A stretch of DNA of 64,000 nt, taken from NCBI RefSeq assembly GCF_023375815.1, contig NZ_CP067412.1, positions 5,394,001 to 5,458,000 of the forward strand, given 5' to 3'. Shown here one piece after another: positions 1 to 9,360 of the stretch; within the stretch, counting starts at the first letter, position 1; each line of letters opens with the position of its first letter. The stretch is from Pseudomonas sp. HS6. GTDB lineage: Bacteria; Pseudomonadota; Gammaproteobacteria; Pseudomonadales; Pseudomonadaceae. The translations under genes were made by a program, and so were the position numbers. A model generated the notes under the pieces. It was not told where the DNA came from. It worked only from the letters and a program-made list of their open reading frames with translations, and searched no databases.

Positions 1-141
1 GTCATGGCCAAGCTTTTCGATCAGTTGCACGAACAAGCCCTGCACCCGGCCGAACCGGACCTGAGCCTGGACTTGCCGGAAGCGCCGAAGCCGGCACCAG
101 TCACCGACGAGCCGCTCGCGGACGCCCCCGATGCGCCTTGA
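1..141 (+). CDS. fliH: FliH, flagellar export ATPase regulator (C-terminal end only)
   Basis: The window opens inside this gene. Frame 1 is open from base 1 and ends in TGA at 139-141, giving 46 residues that begin [12 protein letters not shown] and run into an acidic, Pro/Ala-rich tail. FliH binds the export ATPase FliI and holds it at the base of the flagellar type III export apparatus. The call rests mainly on position: the stop lies within the first codons of fliI, an 11-base overlap expected for fliH-fliI coupling. The tail itself has little diagnostic sequence. Confidence 0.75.
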   Translation, partial: VMAKLFDQLHEQALHPAEPDLSLDLPEAPKPAPVTDEPLADAPDAP

Positions 142-1489
142 ACGCACCAGTTTCGCCAAGCGCCTGAGCACCTACGCTGAAGTCGCCGAAATTCCCGCTG
201 CGCCGATCCTCGAAGGGCGCCTGCTGCGCATGGTTGGCCTGACCCTCGAAGCCGAAGGTCTGCGCGCCGCCATGGGCACCCGCTGCATGGTGATCAACGA
301 CGACAGCTATCACCCGTCGCAGGTTGAAGCCGAAGTCATGGGTTTCTCCGGCAGCAAAGTTTTCCTGATGCCGGTCGGCAGTGTTGCCGGTATTGCGCCG
401 GGCGCCCGTGTGGTGCCGCTGGCCGACACCGGTCGCTTGCCAATGGGCATGAGCATGCTCGGTCGCGTGCTCGACGGCGCCGGACGTGCGCTGGACGGCA
501 AGGGCGGCATGAAGGCCGAAGACTGGGTGCCGATGGACGGCCCGACCATCAACCCGCTCAACCGTGATCCGATCAGCGAACCGCTGGACGTCGGCATCCG
601 TTGCATCAACGGTTTGTTGACGGTCGGTCGCGGTCAGCGTCTGGGCCTGTTCGCCGGTACCGGTGTCGGTAAATCGGTGCTGCTGGGCATGATGACCCGC
701 TTCACCGAGGCCGACATCATCGTCGTCGGCCTGATCGGTGAGCGGGGTCGTGAAGTTAAAGAGTTCATCGAACACATCCTCGGTGAAGAAGGCCTCAAGC
801 GTTCGGTGGTAGTGGCGTCGCCAGCGGACGATGCGCCACTGATGCGTCTGCGCGCGGCGATGTACTGCACGCGGATCGCCGAATATTTCCGCGACAAGGG
901 CAAGAACGTCCTGTTGCTGATGGATTCCCTGACCCGTTTCGCCCAGGCCCAGCGGGAAATCGCCCTGGCCATCGGCGAGCCGCCGGCGACCAAGGGTTAT
1001 CCGCCTTCGGTGTTCGCCAAGCTGCCGAAACTGGTGGAGCGCGCCGGTAACGCGGAGAAGGGCGGCGGTTCGATCACCGCGTTTTATACCGTGCTGTCCG
1101 AAGGCGATGACCAGCAGGACCCGATTGCAGACTCGGCGCGAGGCGTGCTCGACGGGCACATTGTGTTGTCCCGGCGTCTGGCCGAAGAAGGTCATTACCC
1201 GGCCATCGATATCGAAGCGTCGATCAGTCGGGTGATGCCGGCGGTGGTCTCGCCGGAACACATGACCCGTGCGCAGTACTTCAAGCAGTTGTGGTCGCGG
1301 TATCAGCAGAGTCGAGATCTGATCAGCGTCGGTGCCTATGTTGCCGGCGGCGACCGCGAGACGGACCTTGCCATCAATCTGCAGCCGCAACTGGTCAGAT
1401 ACCTGCGTCAGGGCCTGAACGACAGCATCAGCCTGGGTGAAAGCGAGGCGTACCTCGAAACGATTTTTGCCCCTGCGACCGGCGGGTAA
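131..1489 (+). CDS. fliI: FliI, flagellum-specific type III export ATPase
   Basis: Cytoplasmic ATPase of the flagellar export apparatus, related to the F1 beta subunit; it unloads substrates from chaperones at the FlhA/FlhB gate. The 452-residue product has the usual length. The Walker A motif GTGVGKS lies at residues 176-182 and the Walker B strand [10 protein letters not shown] ends near residue 270 with Asp265. The [18 protein letters not shown] segment typical of FliI/YscN ATPases follows. The start overlaps the end of fliH and fliJ follows six bases after the stop, so the three are probably co-translated. Confidence 0.97.
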   Translation: MRLERTSFAKRLSTYAEVAEIPAAPILEGRLLRMVGLTLEAEGLRAAMGTRCMVINDDSYHPSQVEAEVMGFSGSKVFLMPVGSVAGIAPGARVVPLADTGRLPMGMSMLGRVLDGAGRALDGKGGMKAEDWVPMDGPTINPLNRDPISEPLDVGIRCINGLLTVGRGQRLGLFAGTGVGKSVLLGMMTRFTEADIIVVGLIGERGREVKEFIEHILGEEGLKRSVVVASPADDAPLMRLRAAMYCTRIAEYFRDKGKNVLLLMDSLTRFAQAQREIALAIGEPPATKGYPPSVFAKLPKLVERAGNAEKGGGSITAFYTVLSEGDDQQDPIADSARGVLDGHIVLSRRLAEEGHYPAIDIEASISRVMPAVVSPEHMTRAQYFKQLWSRYQQSRDLISVGAYVAGGDRETDLAINLQPQLVRYLRQGLNDSISLGESEAYLETIFAPATGG

Positions 1490-1495
1490 CCGGCC

Positions 1496-1945
1496 ATGGC
1501 CCTGAGCCGAGCCGCGCGTCTGGCGCCGGTGGTGGAAATGGCCGAAAAAGCCGAGAAAACCGCCGTGCAGCGCCTGGGTTATTTCCAGGGGCAGGTGAAG
1601 GTGGCCGAAAGCAAACTCGCCGACTTGCATGCCTTTCGTCTGGATTACTCCGAACAATGGATCGTGCGCGGCAGCACGGGCGTGTCCGGGCAATGGCTGC
1701 TGGGTTTTCAGGGCTTTCTGGCGCAACTCGACACCGCCGTCGATCAGCAGCGGCAAAGCCTGCAATGGCACCAGAACAATCTGGACAAGGCCCGCGACGC
1801 CTGGCAGCAGGCGTTCGCTCGGGTCGAAGGATTGCGCAAACTTGTACAACGTTACCGTGACGAAGCCCAGCGAGCCGAAGACAAACGCGAACAGAAGCTG
1901 TTGGATGAACTGTCCCAGCGCCTGCCGCGCCGTGATGCCTACTGA
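1496..1945 (+). CDS. fliJ: FliJ, flagellar export chaperone / ATPase stalk protein
   Basis: A 149-residue, almost wholly helical protein rich in Ala, Gln, Glu, Arg and Lys, with the coiled-coil character and length of FliJ. FliJ sits in the centre of the FliI hexamer like the gamma subunit of F1 and links ATPase activity to the FlhA gate; it also recycles export chaperones. FliJ diverges fast in sequence, so position directly after fliI is the strongest evidence. The C-terminus RLPRRDAY ends the first operon segment; about 100 bases without a gene follow before hsbA. Confidence 0.92.
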   Translation: MALSRAARLAPVVEMAEKAEKTAVQRLGYFQGQVKVAESKLADLHAFRLDYSEQWIVRGSTGVSGQWLLGFQGFLAQLDTAVDQQRQSLQWHQNNLDKARDAWQQAFARVEGLRKLVQRYRDEAQRAEDKREQKLLDELSQRLPRRDAY

Positions 1946-2046
1946 CGGGTTGATCTCTGACAGTTTCCGGCGACTTCCTGCCTTGCCCCTTACCCTTGCA
2001 AGTGCTAAACCTTGTACAGGTTCGTCAATGACAAGGAAGCCAGTAC

Positions 2047-2352
2047 ATGTCAGTCGTTACAGAAGTCTCTCCGGATGGTCAAAAGCTGACGATTTCGATC
2101 AAGGGCCGGTTCGATTTCGGGCGCCATCAGGAGTTTCGCGAGTCCTACGAGCGACTCAATAAAAAGCCCGACTCCATCGTGGTGGATCTCAAGGATGCCA
2201 CCTATCTCGACAGTTCGGCTTTGGGAATGCTGCTTCTGCTGCGCGATCACGCCGGTGGCGACGACTCGGATGTGCGGGTGGTCAACAGCAATTCGGATGT
2301 GCGCAAGATCCTCGCCATCTCCAACTTCGACAAACTGTTCGACATCAGTTGA
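2047..2352 (+). CDS. hsbA: STAS-domain anti-sigma-factor antagonist, HsbA homologue
   Basis: A 101-residue single STAS domain. The conserved phospho-acceptor loop ATYLDSSALGML carries serines 56 and 57. In P. aeruginosa the homologue HsbA is dephosphorylated by HsbR and, depending on its phosphorylation state, binds the anti-sigma factor FlgM or the diguanylate cyclase HsbD, so switching between swimming and biofilm growth. The gene order hsbA-hsbR-hptB beside flagellar genes is the same as in P. aeruginosa. The start has an AAGGAAG ribosome binding site about nine bases upstream. The role here is inferred from homology and synteny. Confidence 0.9.
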   Translation: MSVVTEVSPDGQKLTISIKGRFDFGRHQEFRESYERLNKKPDSIVVDLKDATYLDSSALGMLLLLRDHAGGDDSDVRVVNSNSDVRKILAISNFDKLFDIS

Positions 2353-2357
2353 CGGCC

Positions 2358-4061
2358 ATGCAGCCGCAAGAACCACTGACGATTCTGATCGCCGAGGACA
2401 GCGCCGCCGACCGGCTGCTGTTGTCGACCATCGTGCGCCGTCAGGGGCATGCTGTGCTGACGGCCACCAATGGTGCTGAAGCGGTCGAAGTGTTTGCCTG
2501 TCAGCAACCGCATCTGGTGTTGATGGATGCCATGATGCCGATCATGGATGGCTTCGAGGCGGCACGGCAGATCAAGGTGCTGGCAGGTGAAAACCTGGTG
2601 CCGATCATTTTCCTCACGTCGCTGACCGAGAGTGAAGCGCTGGTGCGATGTCTGGAGGCGGGTGGCGACGATTTTCTGGCGAAGCCTTACAACCAGGTGA
2701 TTCTGTCCGCCAAAATCAAGGCGATGGATCGCCTGCGTCGCCTGCAAGCCACAGTGCTTGAGCAACGCGACCTGATTGCCCGGCACCACGATTACCTGCT
2801 CAACGAGCAACGGGTCGCCAAGGCGGTTTTCGACAAGGTTGCGCATTCCGGTTGCCTGAGTGCGCCGAACATCCGTTACCTGCAGTCACCCTATGCGCTG
2901 TTCAACGGTGATCTGTTGCTGGCGGCCTACACGCCAGCCGGTGACATGCATGTGTTGCTCGGTGATTTCACTGGGCACGGTCTGCCGGCGGCAGTCGGAG
3001 CCATGCCCCTGGCGGAAGTGTTCTACGGCATGACCGCAAAGGGCTATGGGCTGGCTGAAACGCTGCGGGAAATGAACGCCAAGCTCAAGCGCATCCTGCC
3101 CGTGGACATGTTCTGCTGCGCCACGTTGCTCTGCCTGAGTTTTCAGCGCCGCAGCGTGGAAATCTGGAACGGCGGCATGCCCGACGGTTATCTGCATCGC
3201 ATCGCCACGGGCGAGCGGGTGCCACTTGCGGCGCGCCATTTGCCGCTGGGTGTGCTCAGTCCGCAGGCTTTCGACGATCAAACCGAAGTGCTGTCGATGG
3301 CGGTGGGTGACCGTGTGTTCCTGCTGTCCGACGGCGTGATCGACACCTGTGATGCCGATGATCAGTTGTTCGGTGTCGAGCGCTTGCAACGGGTGTTTGC
3401 CGACAATCGCCAGCCGGATCGGCTGTTCGCCGAGATTGAGCAGGCGTTGCAGGATTTTCGTGGCGAGGCCCGTGACGATGTGAGCATGGTCGAGGTCAGC
3501 CTGCTGGAAATGGCGCAGGTCAATCCGTCGGCACCGGTGTATTCAGACAGCGGGCAGTCGTGTCCGCTGGACTGGTCGGTGAGTTTCGAGTTTCGAGGCG
3601 CCACCCTCAGGCGCTTCAATCCGTTGCCCTATCTGTTGCAATTGTTGCTTGAGGTGCATGGCTTGCGAACGCAGAGCGGCACGTTGTACAGCGTGCTTGC
3701 CGAGCTTTACTCCAACGCGCTGGAGCATGGAGTGCTGGGGCTTGACTCCAGTCTCAAGCGCGACGCTTCGGGGTTCGCCCGCTACTATGAACAACGCAAT
3801 ACTCGCCTCGATGCCTTGCAGGATGGCTATGTGCGCGTGCATCTGGAGGTTCGTCCCGAGGGCGAGGGTGGTTGTCTGATCGTTCGTGTCGAAGACAGTG
3901 GCAAAGGTTTTGACGTGGCCCGGGTGATGGAGCGGCCACTCGACGGTGTCCGTCTGTCGGGGCGTGGCGTCAGCCTGATCCGGCAATTGGCCAGAAATGC
4001 CAGCTGGTCAGATGATGGTCGCAGTGCTCGCGTGGAGTTTTTTTGGAAGGCTCTGGCATAA
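2358..4061 (+). CDS. hsbR: Response regulator with PP2C phosphatase and HATPase domains, HsbR homologue
   Basis: About 567 residues with three domains. A receiver domain spans residues 5-125, with phospho-acceptor Asp57 in LVLMDAMMP. A PP2C/SpoIIE-type phosphatase follows at about 180-385, with GDFTGHGLPAA and VFLLSDGVID as metal-binding motifs. A HATPase_c (anti-sigma kinase-like) domain at about 425-567 has ELYSNALEHG as its N box. The family acts as phosphatase and kinase of the STAS protein HsbA, switched by phosphoryl transfer from HptB. An in-frame TTG at 2349 overlapping the hsbA stop is an alternative start; the ATG at 2358 puts the receiver domain at the usual place. Neither has a strong ribosome binding site, which suggests coupling to hsbA. 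Confidence 0.92.
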   Translation: MQPQEPLTILIAEDSAADRLLLSTIVRRQGHAVLTATNGAEAVEVFACQQPHLVLMDAMMPIMDGFEAARQIKVLAGENLVPIIFLTSLTESEALVRCLEAGGDDFLAKPYNQVILSAKIKAMDRLRRLQATVLEQRDLIARHHDYLLNEQRVAKAVFDKVAHSGCLSAPNIRYLQSPYALFNGDLLLAAYTPAGDMHVLLGDFTGHGLPAAVGAMPLAEVFYGMTAKGYGLAETLREMNAKLKRILPVDMFCCATLLCLSFQRRSVEIWNGGMPDGYLHRIATGERVPLAARHLPLGVLSPQAFDDQTEVLSMAVGDRVFLLSDGVIDTCDADDQLFGVERLQRVFADNRQPDRLFAEIEQALQDFRGEARDDVSMVEVSLLEMAQVNPSAPVYSDSGQSCPLDWSVSFEFRGATLRRFNPLPYLLQLLLEVHGLRTQSGTLYSVLAELYSNALEHGVLGLDSSLKRDASGFARYYEQRNTRLDALQDGYVRVHLEVRPEGEGGCLIVRVEDSGKGFDVARVMERPLDGVRLSGRGVSLIRQLARNASWSDDGRSARVEFFWKALA

Positions 4062-4091
4062 TCCGCGCATTCTTGATCAAGGAGTGAACAA

Positions 4092-4439
4092 GTGACTGAT
4101 GCCTGTGTAGATCGCGACGTACTGAATGCGTTGCAAGAAGTCATGGAGGATGGCTATCCGGAGTTGCTGGATACGTTCCTGGCAGATTCCGAAGCGCGCC
4201 TGCGTGAATTGCAAAAGACCGCCGATGCAGACGCCTTGTCGTCCGTTGCCCATAGCTTCAAAGGCAGTAGCAGCAACATGGGGGCGACCCGTCTTGCCGA
4301 GCTTTGTCAGGAGCTGGAGCACCACGCCAAAGACAAGAGCCCGTCCGAAATCATCAAAATGGTGGCTGACATCCATAACGAGTTTGCGGATGTGCGCCCT
4401 GTCTATGAGGCAGAACGACAGCGTTCTCCCGCTCATTGA
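4092..4439 (+). CDS. hptB: Hpt-domain phosphotransfer protein, HptB homologue
   Basis: A 115-residue stand-alone Hpt domain with the motif AHSFKGSSSNMGA, which puts the phospho-accepting histidine at residue 54. HptB in P. aeruginosa relays phosphate from hybrid kinases to the receiver domain of HsbR and so links surface and Gac-type sensing to flagellar and biofilm output. The start is GTG with AGGAG eight bases upstream, about 30 bases after the hsbR stop, so the cassette is probably one transcript. No kinase gene is present in the window; the partners must be encoded elsewhere. Confidence 0.92.
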   Translation: MTDACVDRDVLNALQEVMEDGYPELLDTFLADSEARLRELQKTADADALSSVAHSFKGSSSNMGATRLAELCQELEHHAKDKSPSEIIKMVADIHNEFADVRPVYEAERQRSPAH

Positions 4440-4477
4440 GTCAACCGTCCGGCGTTTTTATTCAGCGTTGGACGAAA

Positions 4478-4494
4478 CTGGCCCGGCACTTGCA
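4478..4494 (+). promoter_or_regulatory. Sigma-54 (RpoN) promoter upstream of fliK
   Basis: CTGGCCCGGCACTTGCA has the GG and GC dinucleotides exactly ten bases apart and the TTGCA of the -12 element. It lies about 50 bases before the fliK ATG. Flagellar structural genes in Pseudomonas are transcribed by RpoN with the enhancer protein FleQ, so the site is in the expected place. Confidence 0.75.
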
Positions 4495-4544
4495 ATCATC
4501 TCGTTCAACTGTACCTACGATCCCAGTGCAGCGGAGACCGTGCC

Positions 4545-5918
4545 ATGCCTGCAACCCCTAACATTCTTCTTCAGACTGCCGCCCAGGCCAAGGCGCAAGC
4601 CGCCTCTGCCAAATCGTCAGTGGTGGCCACGGAGCCCGGGGACAAGGCTACAAGCTTCGCGCAGGTGTTTGCCGATCAGGGTCAGAACAAGCCTTCCGTT
4701 GCGACCGACAATTCGGTGAAACCTGCACGCGACAATGACACCTCCAGTGTCGGCAACAAGGACGCTGGCAAGGATTCGTCTGCCGCTCCCGAGTCGGCCG
4801 TTGCCGATAGCGGCAAAGCTTTGCCCGCTGACCCCTCGTCGTCGACCGCCACGGATGACAAAGTTGCCAGCGATGATGCGTCCGACACACCGGCCTCGCC
4901 AGCCACCGATACCGTCCCTGCGGACCCGGCACTGGATCCGGCGCTGATGCAAGTCGTGCAGCCGGTCGTCACGCCGCCGGTGGTGGCAGCGCCAGCCGTC
5001 GACACGCCAGCGAAGCCTGAGACTCAGGCTCCTGCGGTGGCTGCACTGCCGGCGGCCGCCACTGCGGCGGCGCCTGCCGCCGACAGTGATTTCGATCCCG
5101 AGGCCGATCCGCTCGATTCTCTGCCGGCCGTGCGTATGGCGATGGAGCAGAGCGGTCACATCTCCGCGTCCAGCCAGTCGCAACCCAAGGCTGCCCCGGC
5201 CCAGGCTCAGGCTGATGGCGAACTGACTTCGGCCCAGACCTTCGCCGCCGGCATGGCCAGCATGCTGGATGTGCAGGCTGACAAGGACAGCACCAGTCAG
5301 GGAGGCGAAAAGGCCTTCAGTGGCTTGATCGACGAAGGTCTGAAAGACCTGAAGTCCTCCACCAGCGATACCCGCGTGGATGACTTCGCCAACCGTCTGG
5401 CGGCACTGACTCAAGCAGCCACTCCGAAAACTGCCAACGCAGTGCCGGTGAACCAGCCGATCGCCATGCATCAGAGCGGCTGGACCGAGCAAGTGGTCAA
5501 TCGCGTCATGTACCTGTCGAGCAACAACTTGAAGGCCGCCGATATCCAGTTGCAGCCGGCCGAGTTGGGTCGCCTGGATATTCGGGTGAACATGGTGCCG
5601 GACCAGCAGACTCAGGTGACCTTCATGAGCGCGCATCCGAGCGTTCGCGAAGCGCTCGACGGCCAGATGCATCGTCTGCGTGACATGTTCACGCAGCAAG
5701 GCATGGGGCAGGTCGATGTCAACGTTGCCGACCAGAACCGTGGCTGGCAGGGACAAGGCCAGGAACAGGCGCAGCAGGGCCAGCAGGGTGGTCGCACCAG
5801 CGCCGCCGGCGGTCGCCTGGACTCGGCCGAAGAAGAGTTGACGCCTGCGGCCGTGGCTGAATCGGCTGCCGCCACCACTCATGTGATCGGTTCCAGCGCC
5901 GTCGACTATTACGCCTGA
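4545..5918 (+). CDS. fliK: FliK, flagellar hook-length control protein
   Basis: A 457-residue secreted ruler that sets hook length and switches export specificity by contacting FlhB. The first 330 residues are low-complexity, rich in Ala, Pro, Asp and Ser, as usual for FliK. The conserved C-terminal hook domain (about 330-410) contains LQPAELGRLDIRVNM and HRLRDMFTQQGM, followed by a Gln-rich tail. The ATG has GGAG eight bases upstream and the gene has its own sigma-54 promoter. A second FliK-like gene is present at 28416-29990. Confidence 0.95.
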   Translation: MPATPNILLQTAAQAKAQAASAKSSVVATEPGDKATSFAQVFADQGQNKPSVATDNSVKPARDNDTSSVGNKDAGKDSSAAPESAVADSGKALPADPSSSTATDDKVASDDASDTPASPATDTVPADPALDPALMQVVQPVVTPPVVAAPAVDTPAKPETQAPAVAALPAAATAAAPAADSDFDPEADPLDSLPAVRMAMEQSGHISASSQSQPKAAPAQAQADGELTSAQTFAAGMASMLDVQADKDSTSQGGEKAFSGLIDEGLKDLKSSTSDTRVDDFANRLAALTQAATPKTANAVPVNQPIAMHQSGWTEQVVNRVMYLSSNNLKAADIQLQPAELGRLDIRVNMVPDQQTQVTFMSAHPSVREALDGQMHRLRDMFTQQGMGQVDVNVADQNRGWQGQGQEQAQQGQQGGRTSAAGGRLDSAEEELTPAAVAESAAATTHVIGSSAVDYYA

Positions 5919-5933
5919 CGTAGCACCCTAAAA

Positions 5934-6026
5934 CCTGTGGGAGCTGGCTTGCCAGCGATAGCGATTAATCTGACACATCGGTTTTGAATGTGCCGCCGCC
6001 ATCGCTGGCAAGCCAGCTCCCACAGG
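5934..6026. repeat. REPIN: two inverted REP palindromes between fliK and fliL
   Basis: A left arm reading GGGAGCTGGCTTGCCAGCGA and a right arm reading its reverse complement TCGCTGGCAAGCCAGCTCCC are separated by about 45 bases. This is the paired, inverted REP arrangement (REPIN) of the P. fluorescens group, mobilised by RAYT transposases. It lies just upstream of the fliL promoter. Near-identical arms occur at 52621-52714, next to the RAYT gene. Confidence 0.9.
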
Positions 6027-6073
6027 GTTTTGCATCGACTCGCGATTCCCTCTCGTTCTCCCCACCGACACTT

Positions 6074-6090
6074 CTGGCATAACACTTGCT
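6074..6090 (+). promoter_or_regulatory. Sigma-54 (RpoN) promoter upstream of fliL
   Basis: CTGGCATAACACTTGCT matches the -24/-12 consensus (YTGGCAC-N5-TTGCW) at nearly every position with correct ten-base GG-GC spacing. It lies about 50 bases upstream of the fliL ATG and would drive the fliLMNOPQR-flhB operon. Confidence 0.85.
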
Positions 6091-6140
6091 CTTGCCTTGC
6101 CGTGCGACTGTGAAAACCCGATTAGTGACGGATTATTGGC

Positions 6141-6644
6141 ATGGCGAAGAGCGAAGCAGCAGCAGTAAAAGACCCCGCAACCAAAGGCAAACTCAAGATG
6201 ATCATTGCGATCGTTCTGGGGTTGTTGCTGGCTATCGGCGCGTCTGTGGGGGCGACCTGGTTCTTCATGCACAGCGCCCAGAGCAAGCCTGCGGCTGCAG
6301 TGGAAACCGCTCCGGTCGGCAAGCAACCGGCGATTTTCGAGCCGATGGCGCCAGCCTTCGTGGCCAACTACAACCAGAACGGCCGTCAGCGCTATATGCA
6401 GGTGAGTATCACCATGCTGGCGCGCAACCAGGCCGATCTTGAAGCGCTCAAAGTGCACATGCCGGTGATCCGCAACAACCTGGTGATGCTCTTCTCCGGT
6501 CAGGACTTCGCCACATTGGCGACGCCGGTCGGTCAGGAGATGTTGCGCCAGAAGGCCACGGCCAGCGTCCAGGAAGTGGCGCAGAAGGAGCTGGGCAAAG
6601 TGGTGATCGAACAGTTGCTTTTCACTAATTTCGTACTGCAGTAG
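6141..6644 (+). CDS. fliL: FliL, flagellar stator-associated membrane protein
   Basis: A 167-residue inner-membrane protein. A short Lys-rich cytoplasmic N-terminus is followed by one membrane segment at residues 19-42 (IIAIVLGLLLAIGASVGATW) and a periplasmic domain of about 120 residues. FliL rings encircle the stator units around the basal body and help torque generation. It is the first gene of a tight operon; fliM begins ten bases after its stop. Confidence 0.95.
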   Translation: MAKSEAAAVKDPATKGKLKMIIAIVLGLLLAIGASVGATWFFMHSAQSKPAAAVETAPVGKQPAIFEPMAPAFVANYNQNGRQRYMQVSITMLARNQADLEALKVHMPVIRNNLVMLFSGQDFATLATPVGQEMLRQKATASVQEVAQKELGKVVIEQLLFTNFVLQ

Positions 6645-6653
6645 GAACACGAC

Positions 6654-7622
6654 ATGGCCGTGCAGGATCTGCTGTCCCAGGATGAAATCGACGCGCTGTT
6701 GCATGGCGTCGACGATGGTCTGGTACAGACCGATAACGCTGCCGAACCCGGCAGTGTCAAAAGCTACGACCTGACCAGCCAGGATCGCATCGTCCGTGGA
6801 CGCATGCCGACTCTTGAGATGATCAACGAGCGTTTTGCCCGTTACACCCGCATCAGCATGTTCAACATGCTGCGCCGCTCGGCGGACGTTGCCGTCGGTG
6901 GCGTGCAGGTGATGAAGTTCGGCGAATACGTGCACTCGCTGTACGTGCCGACCAGTCTGAACCTGGTCAAGATCAAACCCCTGCGCGGCACCGCGCTGTT
7001 CATCCTCGACGCCAAACTGGTGTTCAAACTGGTGGACAACTTCTTCGGCGGCGACGGCCGTCACGCCAAGATCGAAGGGCGTGAATTCACCCCGACCGAA
7101 CTGCGTGTGGTGCGCATGGTGCTGGAGCAGGCGTTCGTCGATCTGAAAGAAGCCTGGCAGGCGATCATGGAAGTCAACTTCGAGTACATCAACTCGGAAG
7201 TGAACCCGGCCATGGCCAACATCGTCGGCCCGAGCGAAGCGATCGTGGTCTCGACGTTCCACATCGAACTCGACGGCGGTGGCGGCGACCTGCACGTGAC
7301 CATGCCGTACTCGATGATCGAGCCGGTGCGCGAAATGCTCGACGCCGGCTTCCAGTCGGACCTCGACGACCAGGACGAACGCTGGGTCAACGCCCTGCGT
7401 CAGGACGTACTCGATGTCGACGTGCCGATCGGTGCCACCGTGGCTCGCCGCCAGTTGAAACTGCGCGACATCCTGCACATGCAGCCGGGTGATGTGATCC
7501 CGGTCGAGATGCCGGAAGACATGATCATGCGCGCCAACGGCGTGCCGGCCTTCAAGGTCAAGATGGGCTCGCACAAAGGCAACCTCGCGTTGCAAGTGAT
7601 CGAGCCGATCGAGCGCCGCTGA
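6654..7622 (+). CDS. fliM: FliM, flagellar motor switch protein
   Basis: A 322-residue C-ring protein with the N-terminal CheY-P binding motif LLSQDEIDALLHG at residues 5-17, a central CheC-like domain (about 45-230) and a C-terminal SpoA domain (about 250-320). CheY-P binding here shifts rotation direction; FliM joins FliG to FliN. Length and motif are typical for the family. Confidence 0.97.
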   Translation: MAVQDLLSQDEIDALLHGVDDGLVQTDNAAEPGSVKSYDLTSQDRIVRGRMPTLEMINERFARYTRISMFNMLRRSADVAVGGVQVMKFGEYVHSLYVPTSLNLVKIKPLRGTALFILDAKLVFKLVDNFFGGDGRHAKIEGREFTPTELRVVRMVLEQAFVDLKEAWQAIMEVNFEYINSEVNPAMANIVGPSEAIVVSTFHIELDGGGGDLHVTMPYSMIEPVREMLDAGFQSDLDDQDERWVNALRQDVLDVDVPIGATVARRQLKLRDILHMQPGDVIPVEMPEDMIMRANGVPAFKVKMGSHKGNLALQVIEPIERR

Positions 7623-7675
7623 AGCGGCGCAACACCCCTTACGCATTTAACTGAATTGTTGCCCGCCGAGGACAA

Positions 7676-8134
7676 ATGATGAACGACGATATGAACGCCC
7701 AGGACGATCAGGCACTGGCTGATGAATGGGCAGCAGCCCTGGAAGAAACCGGCGACGGCCAATCCGAAATCGACGCACTGCTGGCCGCCGACGCTGGCGT
7801 TTCGAACTCCAACCGTCTGCCGATGGAAGAGTTCGGTAGCGTGCCGAAGAACAACGATCCGGTGACTTTGGACGGTCCGAACCTGGACGTGATCCTCGAC
7901 ATTCCGGTATCGATCTCGATGGAAGTGGGCAGCACCGACATCAACATCCGCAACCTGCTGCAACTCAACCAGGGTTCGGTGATCGAGCTCGATCGTCTGG
8001 CCGGTGAGCCGCTGGACGTGCTGGTCAACGGAACCCTCATCGCCCACGGCGAAGTGGTTGTGGTCAACGAAAAGTTCGGCATCCGCCTGACCGACGTGAT
8101 CAGCCCAAGCGAACGCATCAAGAAGCTGCGCTGA
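7676..8134 (+). CDS. fliN: FliN, flagellar motor switch protein
   Basis: A 152-residue protein with an acidic N-terminal extension (about 65 residues, including an EIDALL segment that echoes FliM) and a C-terminal SpoA domain containing LDVILDIPVSISMEVG and the GSVIELDRLAGEPLDV motif. FliN forms the base of the C ring and docks FliH for export. Two consecutive ATG codons start the gene with GAGG upstream. fliO follows with no spacer. Confidence 0.96.
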   Translation: MMNDDMNAQDDQALADEWAAALEETGDGQSEIDALLAADAGVSNSNRLPMEEFGSVPKNNDPVTLDGPNLDVILDIPVSISMEVGSTDINIRNLLQLNQGSVIELDRLAGEPLDVLVNGTLIAHGEVVVVNEKFGIRLTDVISPSERIKKLR

Positions 8135-8602
8135 GTGAAAAAGGTTCTGGGTTCTTTGCTGGCCTCGGTGCTGGCGCTGCCATCGATCGTGATGGCCGCC
8201 GAGCCGGCGGCTGCCACCGCTGCCACCGCTGCGGCGGTGACGCCTGCGGTCAACAGCGGCGTCGCCGGTCAATTGACGCAGCTGGTGTTCGGTCTGCTGC
8301 TGGTGCTGGGGTTGATCTTCTTCCTCGCCTGGCTGTTGCGCCGGGTGCAGCAGGCAGGCCCTGCGGGCAAGGGCCAGGTGATCGAGCTGATCGGTTCCCG
8401 CGCGCTCGGTCCGCGTGACCGACTGATGCTGGTTCAGGTCGGCAACGAGCAGATCCTGTTGGGTCTCAGCCCCGGCACGATCACCGCGCTACACGTACTC
8501 AAGGAACCGGTGGACGTCCCGGCCACCTCCGAAAAAGCGACTCCGGAATTTGCCCAGCATCTGTTGAAGATCCTCGGCAAGGATCAGAAGGATACGAAGT
8601 AA
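8135..8602 (+). CDS. fliO: FliO, flagellar export gate assembly protein
   Basis: A 155-residue protein starting at GTG directly after the fliN stop. An N-terminal hydrophobic segment resembling a signal (residues 4-21) and an Ala-rich spacer precede the main membrane segment ([19 protein letters not shown], about residues 46-64). A cytoplasmic domain with the motif [19 protein letters not shown] follows. FliO acts as a scaffold for FliP ring assembly. The stop overlaps the fliP start. Confidence 0.93.
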   Translation: MKKVLGSLLASVLALPSIVMAAEPAAATAATAAAVTPAVNSGVAGQLTQLVFGLLLVLGLIFFLAWLLRRVQQAGPAGKGQVIELIGSRALGPRDRLMLVQVGNEQILLGLSPGTITALHVLKEPVDVPATSEKATPEFAQHLLKILGKDQKDTK

Positions 8603-9360
8603 TGGGTGCGTTGCGCATCGTCTTGACCCTGGCCTTGATGTTGGCCGCGCCATTGGCGTTCGCCGCCGATCCGTTGTCGATCCCGGCGATCACCTTGGGC
8701 ACCAACGCCAACGGTGCGCAGGAGTATTCGGTCAGCCTGCAGATCCTGCTGATCATGACGGCGCTGAGCTTCATCCCGGCCGCCGTCATTCTGATGACCA
8801 GCTTCACCCGGATCATCATCGTCTTCTCGATCCTGCGACAGGCACTCGGTCTGCAGCAGACGCCGTCGAACCAGATCCTCACCGGCATGGCGCTGTTCCT
8901 GACCATGTTCATCATGGCGCCAGTGTTCGACCGGGTGAACAACGACGCCCTGCAACCGTATCTGGCGGAGAAACTCACCGCCCAGCAAGCGGTGGAAAAG
9001 GCTCAGGTGCCGATCAAGGACTTCATGCTCGCGCAGACGCGCTCCAGCGATCTTGAGCTGTTCATGCGCCTGTCCAAGCGCACCGATATTGCGACGCCGG
9101 ATCAGGCGCCGCTGACCATCCTGGTGCCGGCCTTCGTTACGTCTGAACTGAAAACCGCGTTCCAGATCGGCTTCATGATCTTCATTCCGTTCCTCATCAT
9201 CGACCTGGTCGTGGCGAGTGTGCTGATGGCGATGGGTATGATGATGCTGTCGCCGCTGATCATTTCCCTGCCGTTCAAGATCATGCTGTTCGTGCTGGTG
9301 GATGGGTGGGCGCTGATCATCGGCACCCTGGCCAGCAGTTTCGGAGGTGTTTCGCCATGA
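8602..9360 (+). CDS. fliP: FliP, flagellar export gate protein
   Basis: A 252-residue membrane protein with a cleavable signal peptide (cut after LAAPLAFA, about residue 21), which is usual for FliP. The family signature region [20 protein letters not shown] lies around residues 65-85 and further membrane segments are in the last 70 residues. Five FliP with FliQ and FliR form the helical export channel. The start overlaps the fliO stop by one base and fliQ starts within the fliP stop. Confidence 0.97.
   Translation: MGALRIVLTLALMLAAPLAFAADPLSIPAITLGTNANGAQEYSVSLQILLIMTALSFIPAAVILMTSFTRIIIVFSILRQALGLQQTPSNQILTGMALFLTMFIMAPVFDRVNNDALQPYLAEKLTAQQAVEKAQVPIKDFMLAQTRSSDLELFMRLSKRTDIATPDQAPLTILVPAFVTSELKTAFQIGFMIFIPFLIIDLVVASVLMAMGMMMLSPLIISLPFKIMLFVLVDGWALIIGTLASSFGGVSP

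Noticed and set aside
101..1849. 582-codon minus-strand open frame opposite fliI and fliJ
   Set aside because: It is a shadow frame of high-GC codon usage opposite a clear fliI; the predicted protein is His/Arg/Gln-rich without any domain.
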